NCBI GenBank assembly: GCA_035356615.1
Contig: DAOQSN010000006.1
Span: 1 to 64,000, forward strand
Source: JAKQDH01 sp029558835
Lineage (GTDB): Bacteria > Planctomycetota > Phycisphaerae > UBA1845
Length of the DNA: 64,000 bases
Reading direction: 5' to 3'
The notes under the pieces were generated by a model that ran no database searches, was not told where the DNA came from, and worked only from the letters and a program-made list of their open reading frames with translations. Positions 9,767 to 19,116 of the stretch are shown piece after piece. Made by a program: the position numbers and the translations under genes. Each line of letters begins with the position of its first letter. The stretch's first letter is position 1.

Positions 9767-11200
9767 TCAATCCGTGTCAGCCGGGGACACGTTCGCAATG
9801 CGCTGGTCGATGTAGATGGCCTTGCCACGGGGAGACCGCGCGATCTCGTTGCAGCGCTCGATCGTGAAGTTGACCTGCCCGTCCAGCTTGCGAACGAGGC
9901 GCGCCCGGACACGCGCCTCATCGTCGGGTGAGAAGTCAGCCGCCGGGACCAGACGGAGTCGCGCGGTCCCGGCCACCTCCTGCACGAACTGGAACTGCAA
10001 GACCCGGTCAAACGTATCGTCGTGCATGTTCAAGGCGGTCCAGGAGATCAGATGGCCGTCACCGGCGACGAGGACCTCTTGCACGCGGTGGCCGCGGATG
10101 TCGTCCAGCAGCAGGTGCGCCCGGCCGCACGCGACGCAGTGGTCCCCGACGTACGTCGCCCGGTCGCCGGTCCGGTAGCGAATGAACGGGACCACGGTGT
10201 TGATGAACCCCGTGCCGACGATCTCACCACGCTGACCGGGGGTGGTTACGGCCTGCCCCGCGGCATCGACAAGCTCGCAGTGGCCGTAGGTCGGCCAGAC
10301 GTGGTAGTGGGCGGTCTGTTCGCAACCCGCAGCGGCCACTAGCTTCTCCGAGTGCCCATAGGAGGAGAAGACGGGGCACTGAAAGATGTCCCCAAGCAGA
10401 CGACGTTGATCGGGATAGAGGATCTCCGACTCGGCGAGAATGCCACGCACGTTGGTCGGGGCGGGCGTGCGCGTGCGCCGCAGGAAGCGGGCGAGCGTCA
10501 CGGCCGACGACGGATACACATGCAGGAAGCACGGCCCCAGCGTCGCGACGTGAGCCAGGTAGGCCGCCATCGTGACGTCGCTGAGGTGGAAACCGCTGTA
10601 GTAGTGATGGCGCAGGAGCGGATCGTGTTCATGGCGAAAGCCCCGGCCGTTCTCCTGCACCACGCGTCCGCGAAAGACGGCCAGCGGCGTTCCCAGGCGG
10701 TACCCCGCGCGTTCCCAACCCGCCACCAGGTGGGCGTACTCGACGCTTGAACGCTGTGCGTTGATGTAGAAGCCGAAGGGCACGCCGCCCGTGCCGCCGG
10801 TGGTTACATAGTCCACACCGGGCGCGTCAGCAGGCACGGTGCACATGGCGTGCAGGTGTTCGATGACGGTGTCTTTGTCAATGGTGGGCAGGCGGCGCAG
10901 ATCATCAAGCGAGCGCAAGTCGCGCGGGTCGAAGCCGGCGCCCGCGAAGTGCTGCCGGTAGAACGGGCTTGCCGCGAGGGCGTGCCGGCAGATGCGACGC
11001 ACCTCTTCGAGCTGGTGGGCCCGCGCCTCGTCGGCGGACCACCACTGGGCTTGACGCAGAAAGGCGAGGTGTCGCCGAAACGCCTGTCCCAGGCAGCGCT
11101 CCACCGGCAGCCGCTGCAGCAACGGTGCGAGGGCACCCTTCACCCAACGCGGGGTCCGTTCCCAGGCGTTCTTACGAGACAGTGCCCACTTCATCGTCAC
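9767..11200 (-). CDS. CapK/PaaK-like AMP-binding ligase
   Basis: Adenylate-forming protein of the phenylacetate-CoA ligase / coenzyme F390 synthetase group, 477 residues. The phosphate-binding loop is residues 133-141 (TTGGTGGVP-type). Later come SSYGHSEKL and YRTGDRATYVGD, the adenine- and ribose-binding motifs. Cysteines around ‘DHCVACGRAHL’ may bind a metal. CapK-like members are recurrent in capsule loci; an acyl- or amino-acid-activation role is inferred, not proven. Starts are GTG 11200 or ATG 11194. The gene overlaps the upstream DUF362 gene by 29 bases, implying translational coupling. Confidence 0.82.
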   Translation of the reverse strand: MTMKWALSRKNAWERTPRWVKGALAPLLQRLPVERCLGQAFRRHLAFLRQAQWWSADEARAHQLEEVRRICRHALAASPFYRQHFAGAGFDPRDLRSLDDLRRLPTIDKDTVIEHLHAMCTVPADAPGVDYVTTGGTGGVPFGFYINAQRSSVEYAHLVAGWERAGYRLGTPLAVFRGRVVQENGRGFRHEHDPLLRHHYYSGFHLSDVTMAAYLAHVATLGPCFLHVYPSSAVTLARFLRRTRTPAPTNVRGILAESEILYPDQRRLLGDIFQCPVFSSYGHSEKLVAAAGCEQTAHYHVWPTYGHCELVDAAGQAVTTPGQRGEIVGTGFINTVVPFIRYRTGDRATYVGDHCVACGRAHLLLDDIRGHRVQEVLVAGDGHLISWTALNMHDDTFDRVLQFQFVQEVAGTARLRLVPAADFSPDDEARVRARLVRKLDGQVNFTIERCNEIARSPRGKAIYIDQRIANVSPADTD

Positions 11201-12686
11201 GGGCAGCGACCTCCACCTGACCTTGCCAGCCGAAATGCGAGCGAAACGCCAATGCGGGACCTGCTATCTCTATTGCGCGCCGGTTCCACCGCGACTCGTT
11301 GGACCTGATGCACACCCCTTCGGCCGGGAAATCGACCAAAGGCAGCCCGTGAGCCGCCAGCGCCTCGCGGAGCATTGGGATCCGACCGTAATCGAAACCC
11401 ATGAGCCGGGCGCAGGCAAGGTCCACGGCCACCGGGTTGAAGCCCGCGACAACCACGCCTGCGTCCTTGGCGGTGGCATCGAGCGGGCCGTTGCCTTCCC
11501 CGGCGGTGATGCCGTCAACCACGCTGAACCAGCGCCGCTGCGGCTCGGTGTGGAGCGTGCCCTCCGCGTCGGCGTAGAGCAGGATGCGGTTCAGGTCGAG
11601 CACCATGCGCCAGGCCGTGTCGTTGCCGTACCAGTTGCCCGAGCGGACCGTGGCGACGTTCGTGTCTCCGAACACGCTCTTGCCCAGTGCCTTGCACGGG
11701 CCGGCCAGCAGCGCGCGCACGGGACCGAGGCGGGAAAACACCTGCTTGAAGCCGGCCACGGTCCGCTGTTCAAGACGCTGCTTGAGGCCGTTGCGGTGAA
11801 ACTGGTCACCACCCTGGGCGGGCGTTCCCTCCCGGTGATGGGGTAGCCAGTTCTTGTTGCCGTTGATGCCGACGAGGTTCTTGAGGTTGACGGTAATCCC
11901 CACCTTCTTGTGGGTCTTCAGTTTCGGCACACTGATGACACAATCCGCGGCCAGGACCGTGCGCGATATCAGGTACTCGTGCAAGTCGCCGCGATGGTGC
12001 TGGCGAAGCTCGGCCGTGTCGTACTCGGCACCGTAGAGACGGTCACAAAGAGGACCGAGAGTGTGGAATGCCGATCGCTCGCCGAGGTTGACCCGGACGT
12101 AGCCGGCCGGGTCCCCCGGCAGAGGCCGGTGACCGACGATCACACCGTCGATCTTGTCCGCCCGCTCCGGACGCAGGTCATATACGTTCAGGGGAACCGC
12201 GCCGCACCGGGCGTAGAACGCCTCGAGTTCGTCGAGACCAGCCAGCCTGCGGATCCGCGCGAAGTCGGCGTCGTTTTGCGGAGCGTCGGCAATGATGATA
12301 CGACCACGACCGGCAAGTGCTATGTGCACATAGTCGGCCACCGCCCGCAGGATGGAGCCGTGTGTGATGGTGCAGTTGCCATCGCCGTCGTGGGTCTCCC
12401 TGAAGTCGCGGACGAAGTTCGGCTTGAGCACCACCGTGTCGCCGGGTCGGACGATTCCGTCCAGGGGGTTCCACTCCGGCGTGTCGAGATGTTGGGCATC
12501 CAACCCCAGCAGACGCAGCGCGGACCGCACCGCCTCGTAGGCGGGATTCGGCACGCCGGCGATGGTGGCGGCGTCGAACGGGTACTCAGGGTAAAGCGCG
12601 TCCGGCGAGTACGGAGGTTCGGGGCCGTACGCCGAGCACCCCGCCGCCACGGCTACCTCAGGTTGTCGCAGCAAGTTGACCGTCAT
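11172..12686 (-). CDS. DUF362 domain-containing protein
   Basis: About 504 residues from the ATG at 12686. This start is preferred because residues upstream are a shadow of the glycosyltransferase frame, and it overlaps that gene's stop by 29 bases. Conserved DUF362 blocks are visible: DTVVLKPNFVRDF, ITHGSILRAVADYVH, then a KLKTHKKVGITVNLKNLVG segment and INGNKNWLPH. The iron-sulfur cysteine clusters found in some relatives are not seen. DUF362 has no settled enzymatic role; here it lies between a glycosyltransferase and a CapK-like ligase and is probably part of glycan modification. Confidence 0.8.
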   Translation of the reverse strand: MTVNLLRQPEVAVAAGCSAYGPEPPYSPDALYPEYPFDAATIAGVPNPAYEAVRSALRLLGLDAQHLDTPEWNPLDGIVRPGDTVVLKPNFVRDFRETHDGDGNCTITHGSILRAVADYVHIALAGRGRIIIADAPQNDADFARIRRLAGLDELEAFYARCGAVPLNVYDLRPERADKIDGVIVGHRPLPGDPAGYVRVNLGERSAFHTLGPLCDRLYGAEYDTAELRQHHRGDLHEYLISRTVLAADCVISVPKLKTHKKVGITVNLKNLVGINGNKNWLPHHREGTPAQGGDQFHRNGLKQRLEQRTVAGFKQVFSRLGPVRALLAGPCKALGKSVFGDTNVATVRSGNWYGNDTAWRMVLDLNRILLYADAEGTLHTEPQRRWFSVVDGITAGEGNGPLDATAKDAGVVVAGFNPVAVDLACARLMGFDYGRIPMLREALAAHGLPLVDFPAEGVCIRSNESRWNRRAIEIAGPALAFRSHFGWQGQVEVAARDDEVGTVS

Positions 12687-15156
12687 GCGCGTGCGAGCCT
12701 GGAGGCGGGCCCTTGAGAACGCGGTAAAGCGCGATGAACTCGGCGGCCACGGCCGGGTGGTCAAAGCCGCGCACCAGCTCCCTGCCGGCAGCAGCCAGCG
12801 CCGACCGCCGCTGCGGGTCATCAAGCAACGCCCCCACGGCGCGGGCGAGTGCCGCCGGGTCATGGGGAGGAACGAACACACAGTGTCTGCCGTCTTCCAG
12901 CCAATCCGCGAGGGCCCGCAAGCGCGTGGTCACGACGGGCAGGCCGGACGCCAGGGCGTGGAATACCGTCATGGGCATCCCCTCCTGGTGATACGTGGGA
13001 AACACCAGGAGGTCGGCCTCGCGGTACGCACCCAGCGTCTCCTCCTCCGGCAGGTAGCCGGTGAACGTCGTACAGCCTTCGAGGTTCAGCCGGCGACAGA
13101 GTGATTCCGCGGCCGCCCGCTCCGGGCCGTCGCCGACGAACACGGCCTGCACGTCGTGTCGCTCGCGGATGGCCGGCAGGGCCGCGATGACGTCCGTCAG
13201 GCCCTTGGCAGGTATGAAGCGGGCAATGAACAGCAGCAGGGGCCTGTTGGCCGGGAGTCCGAAGCGTAGGCGGAAGGCCGTGGGTGATTCGTAACGCGAC
13301 AGGTTCAGCGCGTTCTTGGCGACCAACACGCGACAATTCGGAAACCGCTGCAGGAACGCCACCCGCTCTTCGCGGGACAGCACGGCCACGCCGCTGGCGC
13401 TGCGTACCACGAGTGCCTGGAGTGCGCGCCACCACGGGTTCGCAGTGCCCAGGAAGATCAGATCGCTGCCGTGGAACTTGAGGAGCACTCGCTGCCGCAA
13501 GAGACGCGCCAGCGGGATGAAACACACATCGCGAAGGACACCCTTGCGGTCGAAGGCGGAGTTCAACTGGATGAGGTCAGGCCGGTGCAGGACAATCAGG
13601 TACGGGAAACGCAGAAGATCGGCCAGCCGGCCCGTCAGACGCCGGCACGTGCTTTCCTCCGGCGTGCGCGCGCCGTACAGGAAGAACGGCACTTGCAGCC
13701 CCCGGGCAACGAGCGTGTCGCGCAACAAGTAAAGATGGGACGGCGGCCCGCCGCGCACGCGGCGGTCCGGCAGGGCCATGAGCACCCGAAGTGGCCGGCC
13801 GTTGCGCGGAGCGGCTTCGACGGCAAGCCCCGGTACCAAAGATGTCGCCCCGTGGCACTCCGGTGCTGCTGAACCGCGTGCCGTGCCCTTCGGCGTCGAG
13901 CGCCCGCGACCCCTGCCGGGACGCGCCTTGCCAAGGCTTCCGCACTTCTCGGCCCACGCGCGCAAGTAGACCTCACCCGTTTCCTGGGCGAGGCGAGCAA
14001 TGGAGAACCACGTTGCGGCCCACTCGCGCGCGGCACACCCCATGGCGCTGCGCCAGGACTCCGACGCCAGCAGCGCGCACGCTCGCTCACAAAGAGCCTC
14101 AACGTGGCCGACCGGCACGAGGAAGCCGGCCCTACCGTCCGGCACGATGCGGTCGTTATCCGCCACCTGGGTGGCGAGCACCGGCACACCGCACGCCATG
14201 GATTCCAGCAGCACGTTGGGCGTCCCCTCGCGGAGCGACGGCAGGACGGTCAGGTCGCAGGCCCGATACACGCTCGGCATGTCCGCACAGGCGCCCAAGA
14301 AGTGGCAGCAATCGTCCAGCATCATGCTGCGCACCAGCGCCTGCATTGCCCGGTGGTAATCACCTGCTCCCTGTTGGTTGTCACGTAGCGGCTCGCCTAC
14401 GCAGAGAAAGCGGGCGCCGGGAAAGCGTTCGCGGACGCGCGCGGCAAGGCGAAAGAAGTCCGCATGGTTCTTCTGCCGCTTGAACGTGGCGACCATGCCC
14501 ACGACGGGCCCGCCCGGCGGCAGGCCGAGCCGCAGCCGGGCCGCCGCCCGATCACCCGGCCGGAACCGCACGCAATCCACGCCGTTGTAGACGACGGCGA
14601 TACGCTCCGGATCAATGCCCAGCCGGCGCACGTTGTGCCGTTTGCCGGCGTGCGAGTTGGCGATCAGCACGTCGAACCACTGGCTTGTCACGCGGAAGCC
14701 AATCCGGTGCAGCCACGGGGACTCATAGTCACAGTTGCGTTCCGACGCCACGACCACCGGCACGCCGGCCAGTTGGGCGGCCGTGCGGACCGCCATCTCC
14801 GCGTCGAAGAGGAACGCATGGGCAATGTCGATGTCCAGCACACGCATCAAACGCGCCAGGCGCCACGTCAGACCGACGTCGAACCGACATCGCTTGGGAA
14901 GCACGTGCAGCGTCGCCACCCGGGCATCCAGCCCCTCGGCCAGCGGCACCACGCTGGACAGCGAGCATACGTGGACCGCGAAGCGCCGCGGGTCCAGGTG
15001 GTTGGCCAGTTGCACAACCTGGCGCTGTGCACCACCGTGTTCCAGACTGCTGATGACCAGCAACAGGCGCAAACGGTCCCCGTTGGGCAGCGTGTCACCG
15101 GAGAGGCTGTCCGGACAGGGCGTCCGCGGTGGGTCGATTGGCTTGTAAACCGACAT
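12658..15156 (-). CDS. tandem double GT4 glycosyltransferase
   Basis: One uninterrupted frame of 832 residues encodes two full GT-B glycosyltransferases. The first (about 20-390) opens with LLLVISSLEHGGAQRQV and carries the E-x7-E motif in REGTPNVLLESMACG. The second (about 435-815) opens with LRVLMALPDRRVRGGPPSH and has QEGMPMTVFHALASG, where the second Glu of E-x7-E is His. They are joined by an Arg/Gly/Pro-rich linker of about 45 residues. The ATG at 15156 follows a repeat-rich gap; longer upstream coding is repeat DNA. Two successive sugar additions by one polypeptide are inferred. Confidence 0.87.
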   Translation of the reverse strand: MSVYKPIDPPRTPCPDSLSGDTLPNGDRLRLLLVISSLEHGGAQRQVVQLANHLDPRRFAVHVCSLSSVVPLAEGLDARVATLHVLPKRCRFDVGLTWRLARLMRVLDIDIAHAFLFDAEMAVRTAAQLAGVPVVVASERNCDYESPWLHRIGFRVTSQWFDVLIANSHAGKRHNVRRLGIDPERIAVVYNGVDCVRFRPGDRAAARLRLGLPPGGPVVGMVATFKRQKNHADFFRLAARVRERFPGARFLCVGEPLRDNQQGAGDYHRAMQALVRSMMLDDCCHFLGACADMPSVYRACDLTVLPSLREGTPNVLLESMACGVPVLATQVADNDRIVPDGRAGFLVPVGHVEALCERACALLASESWRSAMGCAAREWAATWFSIARLAQETGEVYLRAWAEKCGSLGKARPGRGRGRSTPKGTARGSAAPECHGATSLVPGLAVEAAPRNGRPLRVLMALPDRRVRGGPPSHLYLLRDTLVARGLQVPFFLYGARTPEESTCRRLTGRLADLLRFPYLIVLHRPDLIQLNSAFDRKGVLRDVCFIPLARLLRQRVLLKFHGSDLIFLGTANPWWRALQALVVRSASGVAVLSREERVAFLQRFPNCRVLVAKNALNLSRYESPTAFRLRFGLPANRPLLLFIARFIPAKGLTDVIAALPAIRERHDVQAVFVGDGPERAAAESLCRRLNLEGCTTFTGYLPEEETLGAYREADLLVFPTYHQEGMPMTVFHALASGLPVVTTRLRALADWLEDGRHCVFVPPHDPAALARAVGALLDDPQRRSALAAAGRELVRGFDHPAVAAEFIALYRVLKGPPPGSHAHDGQLAATT

Positions 15157-15218
15157 GGCTACGGCGGGCCGCCGCTTGCACAAGGCAGCCCCACATCTCT
15201 GAGCATCCCCGACCTGCC

Positions 15219-15316
15219 CCCGCCCTGTCAGGGAGGGGCAGGGGGAGGGTCCGCTGCCAGCGGCATTCCCCGTCACCCTATCCTCTCCCCCCGAGGGGGA
15301 GAGGGGTCCTGCCAGG
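15219..15316. repeat. CTCTCCC-type dispersed inverted repeats
   Basis: Two adjacent GC-rich palindromes in the 197-base gap between two polysaccharide genes: ccctgtcagggagggg with flanking ctgcccc/ggggcag, and cctctccccccgagggggagagg. The same CTCTCCC...GGGAGAGG core occurs at 46268, 46335 and 50641, always between genes. No T-run follows, so these are better read as dispersed repeats than as intrinsic terminators. Confidence 0.75.
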
Positions 15317-15353
15317 CGCGCTAATCGTCCGGGGTCGCCCGCGGACGGATCCG

Positions 15354-16127
15354 TCAGACCGTTTCCGGCGTGCGACTCCGGGCGCAAAGCTCCTTCAACA
15401 CCAGCCAGCAGAAGATGGAGTTGCTCACCAGGTACCGACGCCACATCCGCCCCGGCTCCTGCACAACGCGGTACAGCCACTCCAGTCCCAGACGCTGCCA
15501 GATCCGCGGCGCACGCTTGACCTTGCCGGCCATGACGTCGAACGACCCCCCGACGCCATGGCACAGGGGTACGTCAAGTTCGCCATTGAAACGCGCGAGA
15601 AACTCCTCTTTGCGCGGCGAACTCATGGCCACGAACAGCATGTCCGGTCGGGCCGCGCGGATCGCGTTGGCCACCCCCGTCTCGTCCTCGCTCTTGAAAT
15701 ACCCGTGGTGCTGCCCCGCCACCACCACACCCGGGTAGCGTGCGTTGATGCAGCGTACCACCTCCGCGAGCACTTCCTCCGTTGCCCCGAGACAGAAGAC
15801 CCGCCAGCCGCGCTCGCTCCCGCGTTCCAGTAGACGGTACATCAGGTCGATGCCCGTGACGCGCTCCGGCAGCGACCGGCGCAGCAGCCGGGCCGCCCAG
15901 ACCACGGAAATGCCGTCCGCGAGAATCATGTCCGCGGTCCGCACCGCCTGGTCGAGACGCGGGTTCTGTCGCATGCTCACGATCTTCGCGGCATTCACCA
16001 CACCGATCAGCAGACGCCGGCGCTGGGCGATGACGTCCTCGGCGATCGTGAGTACGTCCTGCATGGTCAAGGCATGGACGGGAAGGCCGAAGAGCGTCCG
16101 TGTCGGCCAGGCGTTATCGCAAGTCAT
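15354..16127 (-). CDS. WecG/TagA/CpsF family glycosyltransferase
   Basis: Compact 257-residue GT26-family enzyme. Family blocks are clear: GVVNAAKIVSMRQNP, ADMILADGISVVWAARLL, FCLGATEEV, MLFVAMSSPRKEEFL and CHGVGGSFDVMAGKVKRAP. Relatives transfer N-acetylmannosaminuronate, ManNAc or glucose to a lipid-linked primer. The ATG at 16127 overlaps the upstream gene's TGA as ATGA, so translation is coupled. A much longer frame upstream is a shadow of that neighbour and was not used. Confidence 0.93.
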   Translation of the reverse strand: MTCDNAWPTRTLFGLPVHALTMQDVLTIAEDVIAQRRRLLIGVVNAAKIVSMRQNPRLDQAVRTADMILADGISVVWAARLLRRSLPERVTGIDLMYRLLERGSERGWRVFCLGATEEVLAEVVRCINARYPGVVVAGQHHGYFKSEDETGVANAIRAARPDMLFVAMSSPRKEEFLARFNGELDVPLCHGVGGSFDVMAGKVKRAPRIWQRLGLEWLYRVVQEPGRMWRRYLVSNSIFCWLVLKELCARSRTPETV

Positions 16128-17308
16128 GAGCCCGAATCCTCCGTGGCGGAACCTGCCGCCGGCCACGCCTCCGCCCGCGTTGCCGGCCAAGCGTACAGCA
16201 GCCATCCCATTTCGTACGGTCGCGTTTCGTAGTCCACGCAGCCGGGAGGAAACAGAACATCGGCCCCCGGCAGGCGCCAGGCCGGGTGCAGACGACTCAA
16301 CACCGCCTGTGCCTTGCGCACCACCTTCGCCGGTTCGCGGCGCGCAACCTTGCGCCAAACGACGTCGGCCGAGGCGTCGATCAGCGAGCCCCCCAGTTCC
16401 GGGGAATGCCCCAACCACCCCAGACCGCCCGCCGTGGACGACTGGTGCCGGGCACCACCGGCGTCCTCGAGGGCAAACAAGGCCATCGGGGCCATCGCCT
16501 CCTGGTGCACGGCGTACACCGGATACTCTTCCACGATGTGACCCGTCCGCACGTCGAAATGCCACCACCACTGCCCCGCGGGGCCCTGTAGCTGACACAT
16601 GCGGTCGGCCGCGTGCCCGGCAACGTCGAGCGCCTGGGGGTGTCGCGCGGCTTGGGAGTACAGAGACAACGCCTGGATGGGGTAGACCAAGTCGGCGAAG
16701 CAACTGATGTGGGCCCGCCAGCGCACCGCCTGCGCCGCGTCCGGCCAGTGTGGAAACAGTCCCGAGCGCGGCTGGTAAGATGCACGCAGTCGCTGCTCCA
16801 GCTTCGCCGCGTACTCCTCCGCGCCTGGCAGCAACCCGCCGGCGGACAAAGCGCTCAGTACCCACGCGAACTCCACCGTCGGATACGAACCGTGCGCCGG
16901 GTCAAACGCCAACACGCGACGCCAGGCAGCCTCAACCCCGCCATGACCCCATGCCCGCAGGCACCACAGCGTCAACGCGACCTCGCCCAGATCACTCATG
17001 GCGTCCACTTCGGCCGCCAGCGTGTCGGCCACCTGCTGCGGAGTGTGGCCGTGCAGCACCTGTTCAGACGCCGCAGCCTCTTCCCCGACCAACCCGAGCA
17101 GCACCATGGCCGTGTAGCGTCGGCTGACGCCCTCCAGCACGTCCTGACCGTTCGGCCGGCGCAACCGGAACGCGAAGCAACGCCGCTCCGGCAGGTACAT
17201 GCGCCGCAATGCCCGCAGCGCCAGCCGGCGCAGCTCCACGGGCAGCGCCGCCACGCTGGTAGGCTCCGGGCCAACGACCGCCGTTCTGGCTCTCAACATC
17301 GTGCTCAT
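16124..17308 (-). CDS. unknown EPS-locus protein with alpha/alpha-repeat character
   Basis: I do not recognise a named family with confidence. The 394-residue product has no signal peptide or membrane helix. It is rich in paired helices with spaced aromatic residues (FPHWPDAAQ, QWWWHFDVRTGHIVEEYPVY, YEMGWLLYAWP), which recalls the (alpha/alpha) toroids of six-hairpin glycosidases and prenyltransferase-like proteins. Start choice is uncertain: ATG 17308 or 17299, or TTG 17356. It is coupled to the WecG-like gene by a 4-base overlap, so it may assist or edit the same glycan step; that is inference. Confidence 0.7.
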   Translation of the reverse strand: MSTMLRARTAVVGPEPTSVAALPVELRRLALRALRRMYLPERRCFAFRLRRPNGQDVLEGVSRRYTAMVLLGLVGEEAAASEQVLHGHTPQQVADTLAAEVDAMSDLGEVALTLWCLRAWGHGGVEAAWRRVLAFDPAHGSYPTVEFAWVLSALSAGGLLPGAEEYAAKLEQRLRASYQPRSGLFPHWPDAAQAVRWRAHISCFADLVYPIQALSLYSQAARHPQALDVAGHAADRMCQLQGPAGQWWWHFDVRTGHIVEEYPVYAVHQEAMAPMALFALEDAGGARHQSSTAGGLGWLGHSPELGGSLIDASADVVWRKVARREPAKVVRKAQAVLSRLHPAWRLPGADVLFPPGCVDYETRPYEMGWLLYAWPATRAEAWPAAGSATEDSGS

Positions 17309-17380
17309 TGTGACGAGCCCACCGTCTAAACAGTGTCCTTGAGCAGCTCCCCTCAATACGGAAGCCGACCACCGGGGCAG

Positions 17381-17428
17381 GGTGGCATGGCCAAGCGCAG
17401 CGCCGCCATGCCCCTCCGCATGCCGGAC
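17381..17428. repeat. repeat family A, partial copy
   Basis: The stretch ggtggcatggccaagcgcag and following bases match one arm of the family A palindromes found complete at 28239-28344 and 61151-61256. The second arm is absent here. It lies beside a family B element in the same gap (17309-17678), which holds no gene. Confidence 0.7.
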
Positions 17429-17464
17429 GCCGTTCTGGGTACCGCCTGCCTGCTTGCTGGCAGG

Positions 17465-17607
17465 CGTATGTGTTCAGCGTCTTTGGCGCCGCGGGTGCCG
17501 TGCTTACCCGCGACCGCGGTCGCGGGTAAGCATGCCTCCGCAGCCGCGGCGGATGCCCACCCCCGCCTGCGGCGGGTGAGGGCATGGCACCCACGGTGAA
17601 CACGTAC
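17465..17607. repeat. repeat family B element (MITE-like), copy 1
   Basis: About 143 bases with imperfect terminal inverted repeats: gtatgtgttcagcg at the left, and the complement of cggtgaacacgtac at the right. Inside is a perfect 32-base palindrome (17501-17532, core gcgaccgcggtcgc) and a second hairpin (cccgcctgcggcggg). A second copy is at 42104-42248. No transposase is encoded, so a non-autonomous element or a REP-type structure are both possible. Confidence 0.8.
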
Positions 17608-17678
17608 TGGCAGGCAGGCGCCTTTGGCACCCTCACGCCCGTCCGGTCTCACCACCGCTCCTGTCCCGCAGGAAACCT

Positions 17679-18902
17679 CTACCGAGGCTGGGCAGCCTGC
17701 GCATTAAGCGCTTGCAGGGCGTTGTTGCGCAGCAGGTACCCGAAGGGATCGTAGAGGTCCTGCATGGAGCCCTGGCTGGCGCCCGCGCTGCGCTCCGCGT
17801 CGCTGTTGAGGAACTCGATGGCCTGGGCGTTATAGTTCACGCCGGCCGTCGCGCTCACACCGGCACGGAAGAAGATGTTGCGGTTGACCCAATCCTGGAT
17901 GCGGGTGCCCGTCGTGTGCGGGACCCACAGAATGTCCCCGGCCGCCAGCATGATGTTCGGGTCTTTGCCCTTGGTGATTCGGTCCAGGTTCAGCTTGACG
18001 TGCGCGTCGCTGCCGTCGGGCATCCGCCGGATGAGCGTCGCCTCCCGCGGCGTGACGTCCGTGCGCAGGCCGAGCCCGGCCGCCAGTGCCTGCAATACGC
18101 TCATCCGCACGCCCTGCGGGTAGACCTGCGGCCGCGGCGCGTTGACCAGCCCGCCGACGAACACCGTGTTCGGGGTCACCGCTTGCACGGTCAAGACGTC
18201 CCCCGCCTCGAGGGGAGGTTGTGCCAACGCCTGTCGTACCCCCTCAGGCGTCGTGAGGTCCAGTATCACGTTTTCCGCCGGCTGACGCAGACGTCGCAGC
18301 CGCACCTGACCGGACGCTATGTCGGAGACCAATCCACCGGCCTGTACAATCGCGTGGAAGACATCGCGCTCGGTGCGTCGCAGCGGCACCAGACCCGGCG
18401 ACGTCACCGCCCCCAGCACCAGCACGTTGGTGGCCGCCGGGTCGATCAGCTCCACGTGCACCGCGAGGTCCTTGAGCACCGCCGGAACGTACGCCTCAAA
18501 CAAGGCCGCTTCCACGTCCGGAAGCTCGCGGTCGGCCACCTGCACATTGCCCGCCAGCGGCAGGTGCACCACGCCCTGCCGGTCCACGCGCACGCGCAGC
18601 GGTGGGGGGGAGGTCGTCTGGTCGGCACCCGTCAGCCACACCGCCAGCACGTCGCCGGGGCCGACGCGATACGGCCCCAGGCGCTGTTCCAACAAGGTCT
18701 CGGCGGGTTCACCGGCAGGCACTTCGACCGCCGGGCCAGGGGCCTGGGCAACCCGTTCCTGCATGCGCAGAAACTCGTCGAGGCCCATGCGGTGATCGCT
18801 GCAACCGACCACCGGGGCGATCACAGAGAAGCTCAGCATCAGGATCCCACAAGTGCGTACCCTCTGCCCCCGCCGGCTGATTCTGACTACACTGTTACTC
18901 AT
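17679..18902 (-). CDS. Wza-like polysaccharide export lipoprotein
   Basis: Outer-membrane exporter of the Poly_export/SLBB family, 407 residues. It has a lipoprotein signal peptide with lipobox VVGC and Cys34 as the lipidated residue. The export domain begins at YRVGPGDVLAVWL and continues through VDRQGVVHLPLAGNVQV. SLBB-like segments follow (VLVLGAVTSPGLVPLRRTE and VFVGGLVNAPRPQVYPQG). The ATG at 18902 was chosen because it immediately precedes the signal peptide. With the Wzc and Wzx/Wzy homologues it would form the trans-envelope export path. Confidence 0.92.
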   Translation of the reverse strand: MSNSVVRISRRGQRVRTCGILMLSFSVIAPVVGCSDHRMGLDEFLRMQERVAQAPGPAVEVPAGEPAETLLEQRLGPYRVGPGDVLAVWLTGADQTTSPPPLRVRVDRQGVVHLPLAGNVQVADRELPDVEAALFEAYVPAVLKDLAVHVELIDPAATNVLVLGAVTSPGLVPLRRTERDVFHAIVQAGGLVSDIASGQVRLRRLRQPAENVILDLTTPEGVRQALAQPPLEAGDVLTVQAVTPNTVFVGGLVNAPRPQVYPQGVRMSVLQALAAGLGLRTDVTPREATLIRRMPDGSDAHVKLNLDRITKGKDPNIMLAAGDILWVPHTTGTRIQDWVNRNIFFRAGVSATAGVNYNAQAIEFLNSDAERSAGASQGSMQDLYDPFGYLLRNNALQALNAQAAQPR

Positions 18903-19006
18903 GAGTAGGGCGTCTCCCAAGAACACCATCTTCCAGTCGTCTTCTGGTCGCCGAATTGCGCCGTGGCCACGCGGTGCCACCGACGACCCGACGGTATGAG
19001 GCTGTA

Positions 19007-19116
19007 GGGCCAAGTGCAGCGCCGCCATGTGTTCCCTTCCACACGGCTGCTGCCCAGGCATGCCGGCTTGCCTGCCGGCCGGCAGGCGCGTTCGGGTTGG
19101 GCATGCCAGTGTGCCT
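19007..19116. repeat. repeat family A, full copy
   Basis: The left arm (gccaagtgcagcgccgccatg) and right arm (ttcgggttgggcatgcca) are the two ends of family A, here with a perfect 18-base palindrome gcctgccggccggcaggc at 19070-19087 in the centre. The copy fills much of the 347-base gap 18903-19249, in which I see no gene. Confidence 0.72.

Noticed and set aside
16128..16865. Long N-terminal extension of the WecG-like frame
   Set aside because: It is the shadow of the neighbouring 16124-17308 gene; family homology begins at the ATG at 16127.
17712..18908. 398-codon open frame antisense to the Wza-like gene
   Set aside because: Composition is His/Arg-rich and lacks motifs; the opposite strand encodes a clear exporter.
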